A stretch of DNA of 24,017 nt from Roseivirga sp. UBA7431 (GTDB taxonomy: Bacteria > Bacteroidota > Bacteroidia > Cytophagales > Cyclobacteriaceae), in NCBI GenBank assembly GCA_002477595.1, contig DLQN01000114.1:25870-49886 (forward strand). The letters are read 5' to 3'. The notes beneath the pieces are model-generated. The model saw nothing but the letters and a program-made list of their open reading frames with translations, had not been told where the DNA came from and searched no databases. Both the position numbers and the translations under genes were made by a program. Shown here piece after piece: positions 1 to 7,511 of this stretch. Positions within the stretch are counted from its first letter, which is position 1. Each line of letters begins with the position of its first letter.

Positions 1-2
1 GA

Positions 3-914
3 CTTCAGTTGAGCTCAAGTGAGATGATAAAAGAAATCAATGGGTTAAAACTTGTCTCTCAGCCCGGAGAAAAATTCTCATACTCTAGCCTGGGCTATTA
101 CGTGTTGTCAATAATTCTTGAAAAGATTTATGAAAAAAACTATCAGATGATCTTAGATGAAAAAATTCTAAAGCCCTTGAAATTAGCGAATACTGGGAGT
201 ACCAACACATTAGAAATAATACCGCAAATGGTCAATGGATATCACCTATTACCTAGTGATAGTTTAGTAAAGGCTCCTTATAGGAATTACTCTATGCTCA
301 AGGGTGCTGGAGATCTATACTCCAGCGCCAAAGATTTAATGTTGTGGAATCAAGGCTTTCTTCATACAAGTAGGCTGACTACTTCGGATCAATCTAAGGT
401 CTTCGATTTTAAGAATGAGACTGAGTCTTATGGCTATGGATGGTACATTGACCAAACTAATCACAAAAAATACTATCATGGAGGAGGGACTTGGGGGTTC
501 TCGAGTCACAATGCATATTACCCAGAAGAGCGTATGAGTATTATTATCTTAAGCAATATATCTACCCTTCCAGTATCATCGATAGCAGCGCAACTTGAAA
601 AAATAGTTTTTGGAGAAGCCGTGGACATACCTAAAATCAATGAAAATGAAGAAAAACCTGAACTTCCGCTGGCCAAATACGCAGGTTCATACCTATCAAG
701 CTCTGGGCAGATACAATTCAATATCGTTTTACAGAAACAGCAACTCTTTGCACAGCTACAAGGAAACCCTCCATTTCTGATCACTGCTATCGGAGGAAAT
801 AGGTTTTTGGGAAAGAAGATTGATATTGAACTAGAATTCACAGCGGTTAACGGGCAAATTACTGGTATAGTAGCAGAAAGAATGGGAAGAAAATTTGAGT
901 TCAAGAAACAGTGA
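3..914 (+). CDS. Serine beta-lactamase-like hydrolase, 5'-truncated by window edge
   Basis: This is the C-terminal part of a penicillin-binding/class C beta-lactamase-family serine hydrolase. The frame is open to the window edge, so the true start and the catalytic SxxK motif lie outside; the TTG at 9 is not a credible start. Visible motifs are FSYSSLGYYVL (family YxN motif, here Y-S-S), a KGAGDLYSSAKDL segment typical of the family, and HGGGTWGFSS (HxG motif, equivalent to KTG). After about residue 215 a beta-rich tail begins (LPLAKYAGSY onward), resembling the C-terminal domain often fused to these enzymes. Members act as esterases, D-aminopeptidases or D,D-peptidases, usually in the periplasm. 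The substrate cannot be assigned. The stop lies 1 nt before the sigma-factor ATG, suggesting cotranscription. Confidence 0.85.
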   Translation, partial: LQLSSSEMIKEINGLKLVSQPGEKFSYSSLGYYVLSIILEKIYEKNYQMILDEKILKPLKLANTGSTNTLEIIPQMVNGYHLLPSDSLVKAPYRNYSMLKGAGDLYSSAKDLMLWNQGFLHTSRLTTSDQSKVFDFKNETESYGYGWYIDQTNHKKYYHGGGTWGFSSHNAYYPEERMSIIILSNISTLPVSSIAAQLEKIVFGEAVDIPKINENEEKPELPLAKYAGSYLSSSGQIQFNIVLQKQQLFAQLQGNPPFLITAIGGNRFLGKKIDIELEFTAVNGQITGIVAERMGRKFEFKKQ

Positions 915-915
915 T

Positions 916-1386
916 ATGAAGGAGGAATTCTTGGCATTAGTTGATGAACACCAGAACATTATTCATAAGGTTTCGAGGATGTATCGAAATACGATTGAGG
1001 ATCAGGAAGATTTATTTCAAGACATCGTGCTTCAATTGTGGAAGGCCTACCCCAATTTTCGGGCAGAATCAAAGATTAGTGCTTGGTTGTATCGCATAGC
1101 ACTCAACACAGCCATGGCCGTCTTTAGGCAAAACAAACCAAGCCTTGAATTCAACGAAGAGTTACCGGAATTAACGTCAGACAATTCACTAGAAGCAAAG
1201 TCTGAGAATGAGGAGAGGTTATATACTGCCTTGCACAAACTAAGCCTTGCTGAGAGAGCGATTATGGCATTATATCTTGAGGACTACTCCTATGCTGAAA
1301 TAGCAGATATAGTGGGTATTAGCGAAAACTATGTTGGTGTAAGGATTAACAGAGTAAAGAGTCGATTAAAAAAGATATTAACGTAA
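916..1386 (+). CDS. RNA polymerase sigma factor, ECF (sigma-70 family)
   Basis: A 156-residue sigma factor with only regions 2 and 4, the normal size for the extracytoplasmic-function group. Region 2 is visible at about residues 8-70, with EDLFQDIVLQLWKAYPNF and the WLYRIALNTA helix that opens and binds the -10 element. Region 4 is at about 100-156, with LSLAERAIMALYLEDYSYAEIADIVG and a recognition helix ending NRVKSRLKKIL. I chose the ATG at 916 over the upstream TTG at 895: the family normally begins with a short run before region 2, and 916 sits 1 nt after the previous stop. It should direct RNA polymerase to a small regulon. The next gene, 5 nt downstream, encodes a membrane protein that may control its activity; this is inferred from position only. 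Confidence 0.9.
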   Translation: MKEEFLALVDEHQNIIHKVSRMYRNTIEDQEDLFQDIVLQLWKAYPNFRAESKISAWLYRIALNTAMAVFRQNKPSLEFNEELPELTSDNSLEAKSENEERLYTALHKLSLAERAIMALYLEDYSYAEIADIVGISENYVGVRINRVKSRLKKILT

Positions 1387-1391
1387 GAACA

Positions 1392-1943
1392 ATGGGAATA
1401 GACGAGCTGAAAAACACATGGAAATCTGCTGGAGAATCGCACAGAACTTCGTCAGAATTGAAACTTATGACTGAGTTAAAACATAACGGAAGACTAAAAA
1501 GAATAAGACGAAGACTCTTGATTGAGTCAATGCTCGTCTTAGCCTTCTTGACTCTTTTTTATACTGGGCTCGATGGCGCTGACAAACCATTGTGGACTAT
1601 AGTGACCTTAATCTTAAGTGGAGTAGTTTATATCATCAATAGACTCAGTGGCTACCATACGACACAAAATATAAAACCCGATACCACTGTGTATCAGATG
1701 TCTCAAGACTTAATCAAGCAACTTGAAAGACTCTCGGTATCATCGGGTATGAGTGCCCTATTCTTTGGAGCGGCTATCATATTATTTATGACCATTGAAA
1801 TCGAATTCAATACACAAAAATATACAATGCTCGCGGGGTTAATAGTTTCCCTTTTTGCCTTCAGTTTTCTTTCTTACAATATATGGAGAAAGCAAATCTC
1901 CAGACTTCAGCAAATCATTCACCAACTGTCTGGAGATTCTTGA
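1392..1943 (+). CDS. Four-TM membrane protein, possible sigma-factor partner
   Basis: I recognise no named family. The 183-residue product has a basic, soluble N-terminus of about 40 residues (starting MGIDELKNTWKSAGE), then hydrophobic segments at about 43-60, 67-85, 118-137 and 143-163, with a loop of about 30 residues between the second and third. It ends in a short amphipathic tail. The N-terminal DELKNTWKS-like opening is common in small Bacteroidota membrane proteins encoded right after ECF sigma factors. An anti-sigma or sigma-modulating role is therefore plausible, but no zinc-finger anti-sigma motif (HxxxCxxC) is present. The gene begins 5 nt after the sigma factor and ends 4 nt from the convergent CBS gene. 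Its last codons contain a long inverted repeat listed separately. Confidence 0.7.
   Translation: MGIDELKNTWKSAGESHRTSSELKLMTELKHNGRLKRIRRRLLIESMLVLAFLTLFYTGLDGADKPLWTIVTLILSGVVYIINRLSGYHTTQNIKPDTTVYQMSQDLIKQLERLSVSSGMSALFFGAAIILFMTIEIEFNTQKYTMLAGLIVSLFAFSFLSYNIWRKQISRLQQIIHQLSGDS
1895..1938. terminator. Hairpin at convergent gene junction, possible bidirectional terminator
   Basis: A perfect 11-bp inverted repeat, AATCTCCAGAC (1895-1905) and GTCTGGAGATT (1928-1938), with a 22-nt loop. It lies inside the 3' end of the four-TM gene and just past the stop of the convergent CBS gene. The downstream sequence on each side is only modestly T-rich, so a terminator role is an inference from position and stem length. 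Confidence 0.45.
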
Positions 1944-1947
1944 AAAT

Positions 1948-3324
1948 CTATTTTGAAGTCATTGCTCTTAGAATATCGTGTCTTGTGATGATACGTGGTG
2001 CTCTATTCTCATCTCTTACCATTACTGCAGGATTATCCTTATTGATTACCGATGACAATACATCTAGTGTATTATCAAGTGGGACAAACTGAAAAGGCTT
2101 ATCCATCACATCAGAAACTGACTTACTCTGAAGTTCAGAATCCTCAATCATTTGGGCTAATAGTTTCGAGTCAATCAGACTACCAACGAAATTATCCCCG
2201 TCAACAACTGGTAGTTGCGAAATACTATTAGAAGTCATCACTCTGATGGCATCACCAACAGTTGCCGTATGATCAATAGTTGTTAAATGGCCATTATCCT
2301 CTTGATGGGCAAGAAGATCAGCAGCAGTTTCGAACACTCTTTCCTCCACAAAACCACGGGCTTTCATCCATTCATCATTGTAGATTTTGCCTAAGTAACG
2401 CGTACCATGATCAGGAAGGATGATCACCATTATGTCATCATCTGTCATATTTTCCTTTGCCCATTCTAAAGCACCGGCAACAGCTGAACCGCATGACCAA
2501 CCACAGAACAGACCTTCTTCACGCGCTAATCTTCTTGTCATGATTGCACCATCCTTATCAGTCACCTTTACAAAATGGTCAATCATATCGAAGTCTACAT
2601 TCTTTGGAAGAATGTCTTCGCCAATGCCTTCAGTCAGGTAAGGATATATCTCTTTCTCATCGAAGACGCCTGTCTCTTTGTATTTTTTGAATACTGAACC
2701 GTAGGTATCTATACCAACCGAAACTACAGCAGGGTTTTGCTCTTTCAAATATTTGGAGGTACCACACATAGACCCACCAGTACCAACACCAGCAGCCCAA
2801 TGGGTAATTTTACCCTCGGTATCTCTCCAAATCTCAGGACCTGTAGTTTCATAATGTGCTTGCGCATTAGATTCATTATCATACTGGTTTGGATAGTATG
2901 AGTTTTCAATCTCTTTATTCAGTTTAGAGGCAATAGAGTAATAAGACCTTGGATCGTCTGGTTCTACGTTAGTAGGACAAACGATAACTTCGGCACCTAC
3001 CGCTCTCAGAATATCCATCTTTTCTGGGGACTGCTTATCAGCTAATGTGAAAATACACTTGTAGCCTTTTGCAATGGCACCTAGCGCTAAGCCCATTCCT
3101 GTGTTTCCCGAAGTACCTTCGATGATGGTTCCTCCTGGCTTCAGATCGCCACGTTTTTCAGCATCCTCAATCATCTTGATAGCCATTCTATCTTTCATGG
3201 AATTACCTGGGTTGAAGTATTCTACTTTAACGAGAATCGTTCCTGGCACACCTTTGTTGACCTTATTGAGCTTAACTAAAGGTGTATCTCCAATAGTTTC
3301 GATGATTGAGTTATAGTAACGCAT
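1948..3324 (-). CDS. cbs: Cystathionine beta-synthase, PLP enzyme with C-terminal CBS-domain pair
   Basis: A 458-residue fold-type II PLP enzyme that condenses serine (or an activated serine) with homocysteine to give cystathionine, the entry to transsulfuration in the cytoplasm. Visible landmarks are the PLP lysine K44 in NPGNSMKDR; the substrate loop EGTSGNTGMGLA (69-80); the phosphate-binding glycine loop GVGTGGSMCGTS; and SNAQAHYETTGPEIW and LPDHGTRYLGKIYNDEWM. The last two resemble eukaryotic-type CBS more than plain cysteine synthase CysK. Residues from about 335 to the end form two CBS motifs (TVGDAIRVMTSNSISQLPVV and SVSDVMDKP onward), a likely nucleotide or S-adenosylmethionine-sensing module. 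No transsulfuration partner such as cystathionine lyase lies nearby. A cysteine-synthase activity cannot be excluded. Confidence 0.92.
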   Translation of the reverse strand: MRYYNSIIETIGDTPLVKLNKVNKGVPGTILVKVEYFNPGNSMKDRMAIKMIEDAEKRGDLKPGGTIIEGTSGNTGMGLALGAIAKGYKCIFTLADKQSPEKMDILRAVGAEVIVCPTNVEPDDPRSYYSIASKLNKEIENSYYPNQYDNESNAQAHYETTGPEIWRDTEGKITHWAAGVGTGGSMCGTSKYLKEQNPAVVSVGIDTYGSVFKKYKETGVFDEKEIYPYLTEGIGEDILPKNVDFDMIDHFVKVTDKDGAIMTRRLAREEGLFCGWSCGSAVAGALEWAKENMTDDDIMVIILPDHGTRYLGKIYNDEWMKARGFVEERVFETAADLLAHQEDNGHLTTIDHTATVGDAIRVMTSNSISQLPVVDGDNFVGSLIDSKLLAQMIEDSELQSKSVSDVMDKPFQFVPLDNTLDVLSSVINKDNPAVMVRDENRAPRIITRHDILRAMTSK

Positions 3325-3347
3325 TTTCCTTCTTCTATATGTTTTTA

Positions 3348-3355
3348 CAAAGCTA
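3348..3355 (-). promoter_or_regulatory. Candidate -7 promoter element of the CBS gene
   Basis: On the minus strand this reads TAGCTTTG, matching the Bacteroidota primary-sigma -7 consensus TAnnTTTG. It lies 23 nt upstream of the CBS start codon, giving a short leader. No convincing -33 TTG box is seen at the usual spacing. Confidence 0.5.
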
Positions 3356-3364
3356 GGGCTTTAT

Positions 3365-3374
3365 CAATCGATTG
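3365..3374. promoter_or_regulatory. Perfect 10-bp palindrome upstream of CBS promoter, possible operator
   Basis: CAATCGATTG is a perfect palindrome lying 9 nt upstream of the candidate -7 box of the CBS gene, within the span RNA polymerase would cover. It is nested inside a wider GGGCTT/AAGCCC inverted repeat (3356-3361 and 3386-3391). A regulator-binding site is possible. A chance palindrome of this length is not rare. Confidence 0.25.
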
Positions 3375-3420
3375 CGAAATGACACAAGCCCAAACAAGTT
3401 TTCTTTACAATAAGCTAATC

Positions 3421-4395
3421 TTAATTCATTCTAAGGAAGTCGCTCACCATGGTAGCATAGCGTTCCTTAAACTCAGGTTGAGTATAAATTTGTACATGAT
3501 CCGCACCTTTAAACAGAATTGGATAGACGTGCATCATTCCTTCAATTTCTGCTTCCAAAATTTCTGAAGGCGTAGTGGCATCGCCATTTCCATAAAGCAC
3601 CAGTGTGGGCACTTTATTATTGGAGAGCAGGTATGAAAATTTCATATTATCACCCCATCCGTCAATCACTTTTTCGAAGCCTTTCCATGATTCATTAAAA
3701 ATGAAGTTTGGGATACCCATATCGGCACCAGCTACTCTAGCCGTCTCTTTGATATTACTTAAAGGACTCGCAAGGATCAACTTAGTGACCTTAAGCCCTT
3801 CCTTTTGCTGGAGTTCGACCAAATCCGGTCTGTTGATTGCTGTAGCACTGGCCATGGCGCCCATTGAAAAGCCCCAAAGCACAAACTCTTCTTGCTGATA
3901 AGACCCTTTCAGCATGCTCATTGCTGCAGTGATATCTTCAGCAAATTCATAACCCATCCCCGTCTTAGCTTCGTCAGAGTTTCCTGAGTTTCTTAAATCT
4001 GGAATGAAAACATTGTAAAGGGAGTCAAGGCCTTTGTCTTTTACAATTTCTAAGTACTTCATTGCCTTCAACCTATTGGAGGTTCTGCCGTGGCTGATGA
4101 TCAATGTTTTTGAAACCTCTGGTTTCGAAGAGGGGATATACCAACCATTTAGATTTAGATCGTCATAAATGGTTTTAAAATCAATCTCTTCAAATTCTGG
4201 AAAGCCATAGTCTGCTGGACTACGTTTTTCACCGATTGCATAGCTGGCCAATCTTGTGGAATCAGTTGTTACCGATTCAAAAGTATGCCGATCATAGTCG
4301 GTAATCATACTGACCGTTTTTGGAACTACTAAGAAATAGAAAGCCAATACAATCAGCACAATGATGACTGCAAAGATTTTAAGAAATTTTTTCAT
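3421..4395 (-). CDS. Alpha/beta hydrolase with N-terminal membrane anchor
   Basis: A 324-residue alpha/beta-hydrolase-fold protein. The first 25 residues (MKKFLKIFAVIIVLIVLAFY...) form a signal anchor or uncleaved signal peptide, so the enzyme is probably tethered outside the inner membrane. The oxyanion region is LIISHGRTSNRL, the nucleophile elbow is GFSMGA (serine in G-x-S-x-G), the acid is in LYGNGDATTPSE and the catalytic histidine is in KGADHVQIY. Such proteins are esterases, thioesterases or peptidases; no substrate can be named. It starts 6 nt after the pyrB stop and so is probably the last gene of the pyrR-pyrB transcript, but nothing in the sequence ties it to pyrimidine metabolism. 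Confidence 0.85.
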   Translation of the reverse strand: MKKFLKIFAVIIVLIVLAFYFLVVPKTVSMITDYDRHTFESVTTDSTRLASYAIGEKRSPADYGFPEFEEIDFKTIYDDLNLNGWYIPSSKPEVSKTLIISHGRTSNRLKAMKYLEIVKDKGLDSLYNVFIPDLRNSGNSDEAKTGMGYEFAEDITAAMSMLKGSYQQEEFVLWGFSMGAMASATAINRPDLVELQQKEGLKVTKLILASPLSNIKETARVAGADMGIPNFIFNESWKGFEKVIDGWGDNMKFSYLLSNNKVPTLVLYGNGDATTPSEILEAEIEGMMHVYPILFKGADHVQIYTQPEFKERYATMVSDFLRMN

Positions 4396-4401
4396 GTCTT
4401 T

Positions 4402-5328
4402 TTATTTAGATACTGAGGCCAATAGGTATAAAACAGCCATTCTCACAGCCACACCGTTTTCCACTTGATCTAGAATGATGGCATTATCTGCGTCTGCCAC
4501 ATCACTACTAAGTTCTACTCCCCTATTTATCGGGCCTGGGTGCATCACTACTATTTCTTTATCTAAAGAGTCTAATAGGGCTTTATTAATTCCGTAGTAA
4601 AGGGAATATTCTCGCAGTGAAGGGAAGTATTTTATATGCTGTCTTTCGAGTTGAATTCTAAGGACATTGGCAACATCACACCACAGGAGTGCCTTCCTAA
4701 TGTCAAGTTCAACTTTTACTCCTAGTGAACCGATGAACTTAGGTAGCAGCGTGTTAGGCCCGCATACCATTACCTCAGCGCCTAGTTTTTGTAAGGCAAA
4801 AATATTGCTGAGTGCTACCCTAGAGTGTAAGATGTCTCCAATAATAGCAACCTTCTTACCTGCAACCTCACCTAGCCGTTCTCTTATTGAATAAGTGTCC
4901 AGCAAAGCTTGCGTGGGGTGCTCATGGGTTCCGTCACCAGCATTAATAATATTAGCTTTGATATGCTTGGATAAAAAATGAGGTGCTCCTGGGCTTGAGT
5001 GTCTCATCACAATCATGTCCACTTTCATGGACAGAATATTATTGACTGTATCGAGCAATGTTTCTCCTTTTTTGACAGAGCTACTGCTACTCGAAAAGTT
5101 GATTACATCTGCTGAGAGTCTTTTTTCTGCTAGCTCAAAACTGAGCTTTGTCCGTGTGGAGTTTTCAAAAAAGACATTGGCTATGGTAATATCTCTGAGT
5201 GATGGTACTTTCTTTATTGGCCGATTAATAACATCCTTAAATTCATCAGTAGTTCGGAAAATCAAGTCAATATCCTCAGCAGTGAGGTGCTTTATTCCTA
5301 GAAGGTGTTTACTACTCAACTGCTCCAT
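4402..5328 (-). CDS. pyrB: Aspartate carbamoyltransferase catalytic subunit
   Basis: A 308-residue enzyme catalysing carbamoyl phosphate plus L-aspartate to N-carbamoylaspartate, the committed step of pyrimidine synthesis. Carbamoyl-phosphate binding residues are visible as [18 protein letters not shown] (STRT at 57-60), with the SxxKKGE loop at about 83-89 and HPTQALLD at 137-144. The aspartate-domain signatures include [12 protein letters not shown] and a late [10 protein letters not shown] motif. The length is normal for the catalytic chain. No pyrI regulatory subunit is present in the window, in line with PyrR-type regulation. The ATG follows the pyrR stop with no gap (TAG then ATG), so translation is probably coupled. 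Confidence 0.96.
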   Translation of the reverse strand: MEQLSSKHLLGIKHLTAEDIDLIFRTTDEFKDVINRPIKKVPSLRDITIANVFFENSTRTKLSFELAEKRLSADVINFSSSSSSVKKGETLLDTVNNILSMKVDMIVMRHSSPGAPHFLSKHIKANIINAGDGTHEHPTQALLDTYSIRERLGEVAGKKVAIIGDILHSRVALSNIFALQKLGAEVMVCGPNTLLPKFIGSLGVKVELDIRKALLWCDVANVLRIQLERQHIKYFPSLREYSLYYGINKALLDSLDKEIVVMHPGPINRGVELSSDVADADNAIILDQVENGVAVRMAVLYLLASVSK

Positions 5329-5877
5329 CTACACTTCCTTGTTAATTAACCAAATAGTATCTTCTAATGCTCCATTTTCGCCCTTCCACTCCACCAAGAC
5401 CCTTTCTGTATCCAAGGTATTCACCTCTTTACCAACATAATCAGGAAAAATAGGGACGTGTTTTGCGTACTTTCTGACAACAAGAGAGAGCAATTCAACT
5501 TTCTCTGCCCTTCCAAAAGCGTTCATCGCATCGAGTGCCGCCCGTATCGATCGGCCAGTATAAAACACATCATCAATAAGGATAACTTTCTTGCCTTCGA
5601 TAAGGAAGTCAATTTTAGTTTCATTGGCACGTACTGGACTATCCCTTCTTCTAAAGTCATCTCTGAAGAAGGTGGCATCCAAATATCCGAGTGCTACATC
5701 TGTTGTTATGAATTCTGAAAGTTGGTCTTTGATCTTTTCGGCCAAAAAGATTCCTCTAGGCTGTAGGCCTAAAAGTACGGTATTGTTAAAATTTTGATGG
5801 TTTTCTATCAGTTGCTGACAGAGGCGGCCGATGGTGATGGCCAGTTGAGGATGACCTAGTAATAGCCTTTTTTGCAT
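5329..5877 (-). CDS. pyrR: PyrR: pyrimidine operon regulator / uracil phosphoribosyltransferase
   Basis: A 182-residue type I phosphoribosyltransferase-fold protein, close to the length of Bacillus PyrR (about 180). The PRPP-binding signature VILIDDVFYTGRS is at 98-110, LLGLQPRGIFLAEKI at about 35-49, and the family's DYVGK appears near 146. PyrR proteins make UMP from uracil and PRPP, and in Firmicutes bind leader RNA. I chose the ATG at 5877: an alternative TTG at 5889 lies within the likely -7 promoter box and so is probably not transcribed. The segment after the PRPP loop is RKYAKHVPI rather than the Firmicutes DRGHRELPI, so RNA binding of the Bacillus type should not be assumed. It forms an operon with pyrB. 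Confidence 0.93.
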   Translation of the reverse strand: MQKRLLLGHPQLAITIGRLCQQLIENHQNFNNTVLLGLQPRGIFLAEKIKDQLSEFITTDVALGYLDATFFRDDFRRRDSPVRANETKIDFLIEGKKVILIDDVFYTGRSIRAALDAMNAFGRAEKVELLSLVVRKYAKHVPIFPDYVGKEVNTLDTERVLVEWKGENGALEDTIWLINKEV

Positions 5878-5886
5878 TTCAGGAAA

Positions 5887-5894
5887 CAAATATA
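5887..5894 (-). promoter_or_regulatory. Candidate -7 promoter element of pyrR
   Basis: The minus strand reads TATATTTG, an exact match to TAnnTTTG, ending 9 nt before the pyrR ATG. Transcription would then start almost at the start codon, leaving essentially no leader. A TTTG lies 26 nt further upstream (5921-5924), longer than the usual -33 spacing. Confidence 0.5.
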
Positions 5895-5930
5895 AGAAAA
5901 GGAAACCGACAGTGAAATCTCAAAGCCGAA

Positions 5931-7511
5931 TTAATCCATTTTTCCTGCTTCAGTTTTCTGCCCCACAGCCACTGAGTTGATAAAAAACACCTTTCTAGTG
6001 CCCTCCGATCGATCTGGAGATTTAACATGCTGAATGCCAAAAACGAGGTAACGTTTTCCAAACCACCTAGTAATTCCACGAAATTGATCCTTTTCAAATT
6101 TCAATTCCTCCTCCTCATTGAGTAATTCAAGTGCACCGCGATACCCTTCTTTATCCTCCGAGTCGTTTAGGTGCTTCATTACTAACTCTTTATCATGGTA
6201 AAAGGCATAATAAGCCGCACCATCTTCCCATTGAAAAGCCCCGAAATCTTCAAGCGCACTTTCTGGATTTTCATTAATGTCAAAACTTCCGTCCCATAAT
6301 ACATCACTACTAAAATCAATAACGAACGCAAAGGCATGGGTAAAGTTAAAATCAGAGCGATCTGACAAATTACTAGGCCCTCCAAAGTTTCTTCCCGACA
6401 GTGAGTTAAGCGCTGGATCATTAAAAAAGGTTGGTCCACTAAAGCGGTTGTAATTTCGCCAATTGTTATTACTACTAGTCACTGACCAAGGTTTGAAAAA
6501 CTCTCCAGCAATCATCAGTTTTCCATCCAATTCAATCATCTCACGGAAAAGCACATCTGTTTTATAGCGCCACTCCTTATTTTCTTTTTTTGCCTCCAAA
6601 GCACGCGCCTTCAATTTCGTGAAGCGTCTTTTCCCTGTATGTTCTAGAAAAGTATCAAACTCACCGAAATTCATGTACTTCATAGTTTGCCTTCCTGTTT
6701 TATCCACATGATTGATATAGAAACCACTGGGATAAGTACCCGACTTAATACTGTATAGACCTACAACCACTTGTGCTTTTTCTATGATAGAAGATGAAAC
6801 AGCAGACATCAACTGATGTTCTGAATCGGTTTGCAATTCGTAGCCGCGCATCACATTACCCACGTAGTCATAAGTGTTTATGAGCATTGTCCTATCCTTT
6901 TTATCATCCAGCTGTGATGCAATGACATTAAAAGTGACACTATCAGAGTTAATTCTGACCTCCAAGAGATCCGAATTGTTTTGAAATACATTCGGCAATG
7001 TCCTTACTTTATCCGCCTCCATGTCATAAACAAACACTGCAGGTCTTCCTTCAATATAGCCGCCTATAATTGCTGATCCTTTGATGGCCTCAAATTCTGA
7101 GATTTCTAAATCCACTATCTGCTTAGGCTCAAAAGTGCGTACTTCTTTCTTAAGGACATCCAAAGCAACAATCTTGATAAACCTGTTGTCCGACCTTCCT
7201 TGAAATAGTAAGTAAGTAACATTGTTATGGTAGTGATATCCTTTGAGGTATTGGCTTTTCGATGTTTCGAAGAAACCAGTCCACACTTCTTTCAATTCTG
7301 TATCTAAGTGACTGTATTCAATTGTCGCATTCTTACCAGCACCTGGTGCTATAGGCTTTACCAACATCACACCACGCTGTTCGTTAGAGACCACCACATA
7401 ATCAATGTTATCCCAATCATTTTCCACCTCATAACGATTCAGGTAATCCACCTGACCATAGACTGGAATCAAACAAATGGAAAGTAAACAAAGTAGATAT
7501 GCTTTTCTCAT
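5931..7511 (-). CDS. Secreted protein of unknown function, 526 aa
   Basis: I do not recognise the family. The N-terminus MRKAYLLCLLSICLIPVYGQ is a clear Sec signal peptide, probably cleaved after VYG, so the mature protein is periplasmic or exported. The rest is soluble and rich in short beta-like segments with Asp/Asn turns, possibly a propeller-like fold. A low-complexity Asn/Ser/Gly stretch (FNDPALNSLSGRNFGGPSNL) lies near residues 370-390. No catalytic motif, TM helix, lipobox or C-terminal sorting domain is apparent. The start codon overlaps the stop of the EVE-domain gene by 4 nt (ATGA), so the two are translated from one message. The 3' end is followed by the pyrR promoter region. Confidence 0.8.
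   Translation of the reverse strand: MRKAYLLCLLSICLIPVYGQVDYLNRYEVENDWDNIDYVVVSNEQRGVMLVKPIAPGAGKNATIEYSHLDTELKEVWTGFFETSKSQYLKGYHYHNNVTYLLFQGRSDNRFIKIVALDVLKKEVRTFEPKQIVDLEISEFEAIKGSAIIGGYIEGRPAVFVYDMEADKVRTLPNVFQNNSDLLEVRINSDSVTFNVIASQLDDKKDRTMLINTYDYVGNVMRGYELQTDSEHQLMSAVSSSIIEKAQVVVGLYSIKSGTYPSGFYINHVDKTGRQTMKYMNFGEFDTFLEHTGKRRFTKLKARALEAKKENKEWRYKTDVLFREMIELDGKLMIAGEFFKPWSVTSSNNNWRNYNRFSGPTFFNDPALNSLSGRNFGGPSNLSDRSDFNFTHAFAFVIDFSSDVLWDGSFDINENPESALEDFGAFQWEDGAAYYAFYHDKELVMKHLNDSEDKEGYRGALELLNEEEELKFEKDQFRGITRWFGKRYLVFGIQHVKSPDRSEGTRKVFFINSVAVGQKTEAGKMD

Noticed and set aside
895..915. TTG start for the sigma factor seven codons upstream
   Set aside because: ATG 916 fits the family start and follows directly on the previous stop.
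518..937. 139-codon open frame on the minus strand
   Set aside because: Lies antisense to the hydrolase gene, has cysteine/serine-rich composition and no recognisable motif; a shadow frame.
5015..5440. 141-codon open frame on the plus strand
   Set aside because: Antisense to pyrB and pyrR, both certain by motif.
5878..5889. TTG start for pyrR four codons upstream
   Set aside because: This codon overlaps the likely -7 promoter box, so it would not be in the mRNA; ATG 5877 matches the family length.
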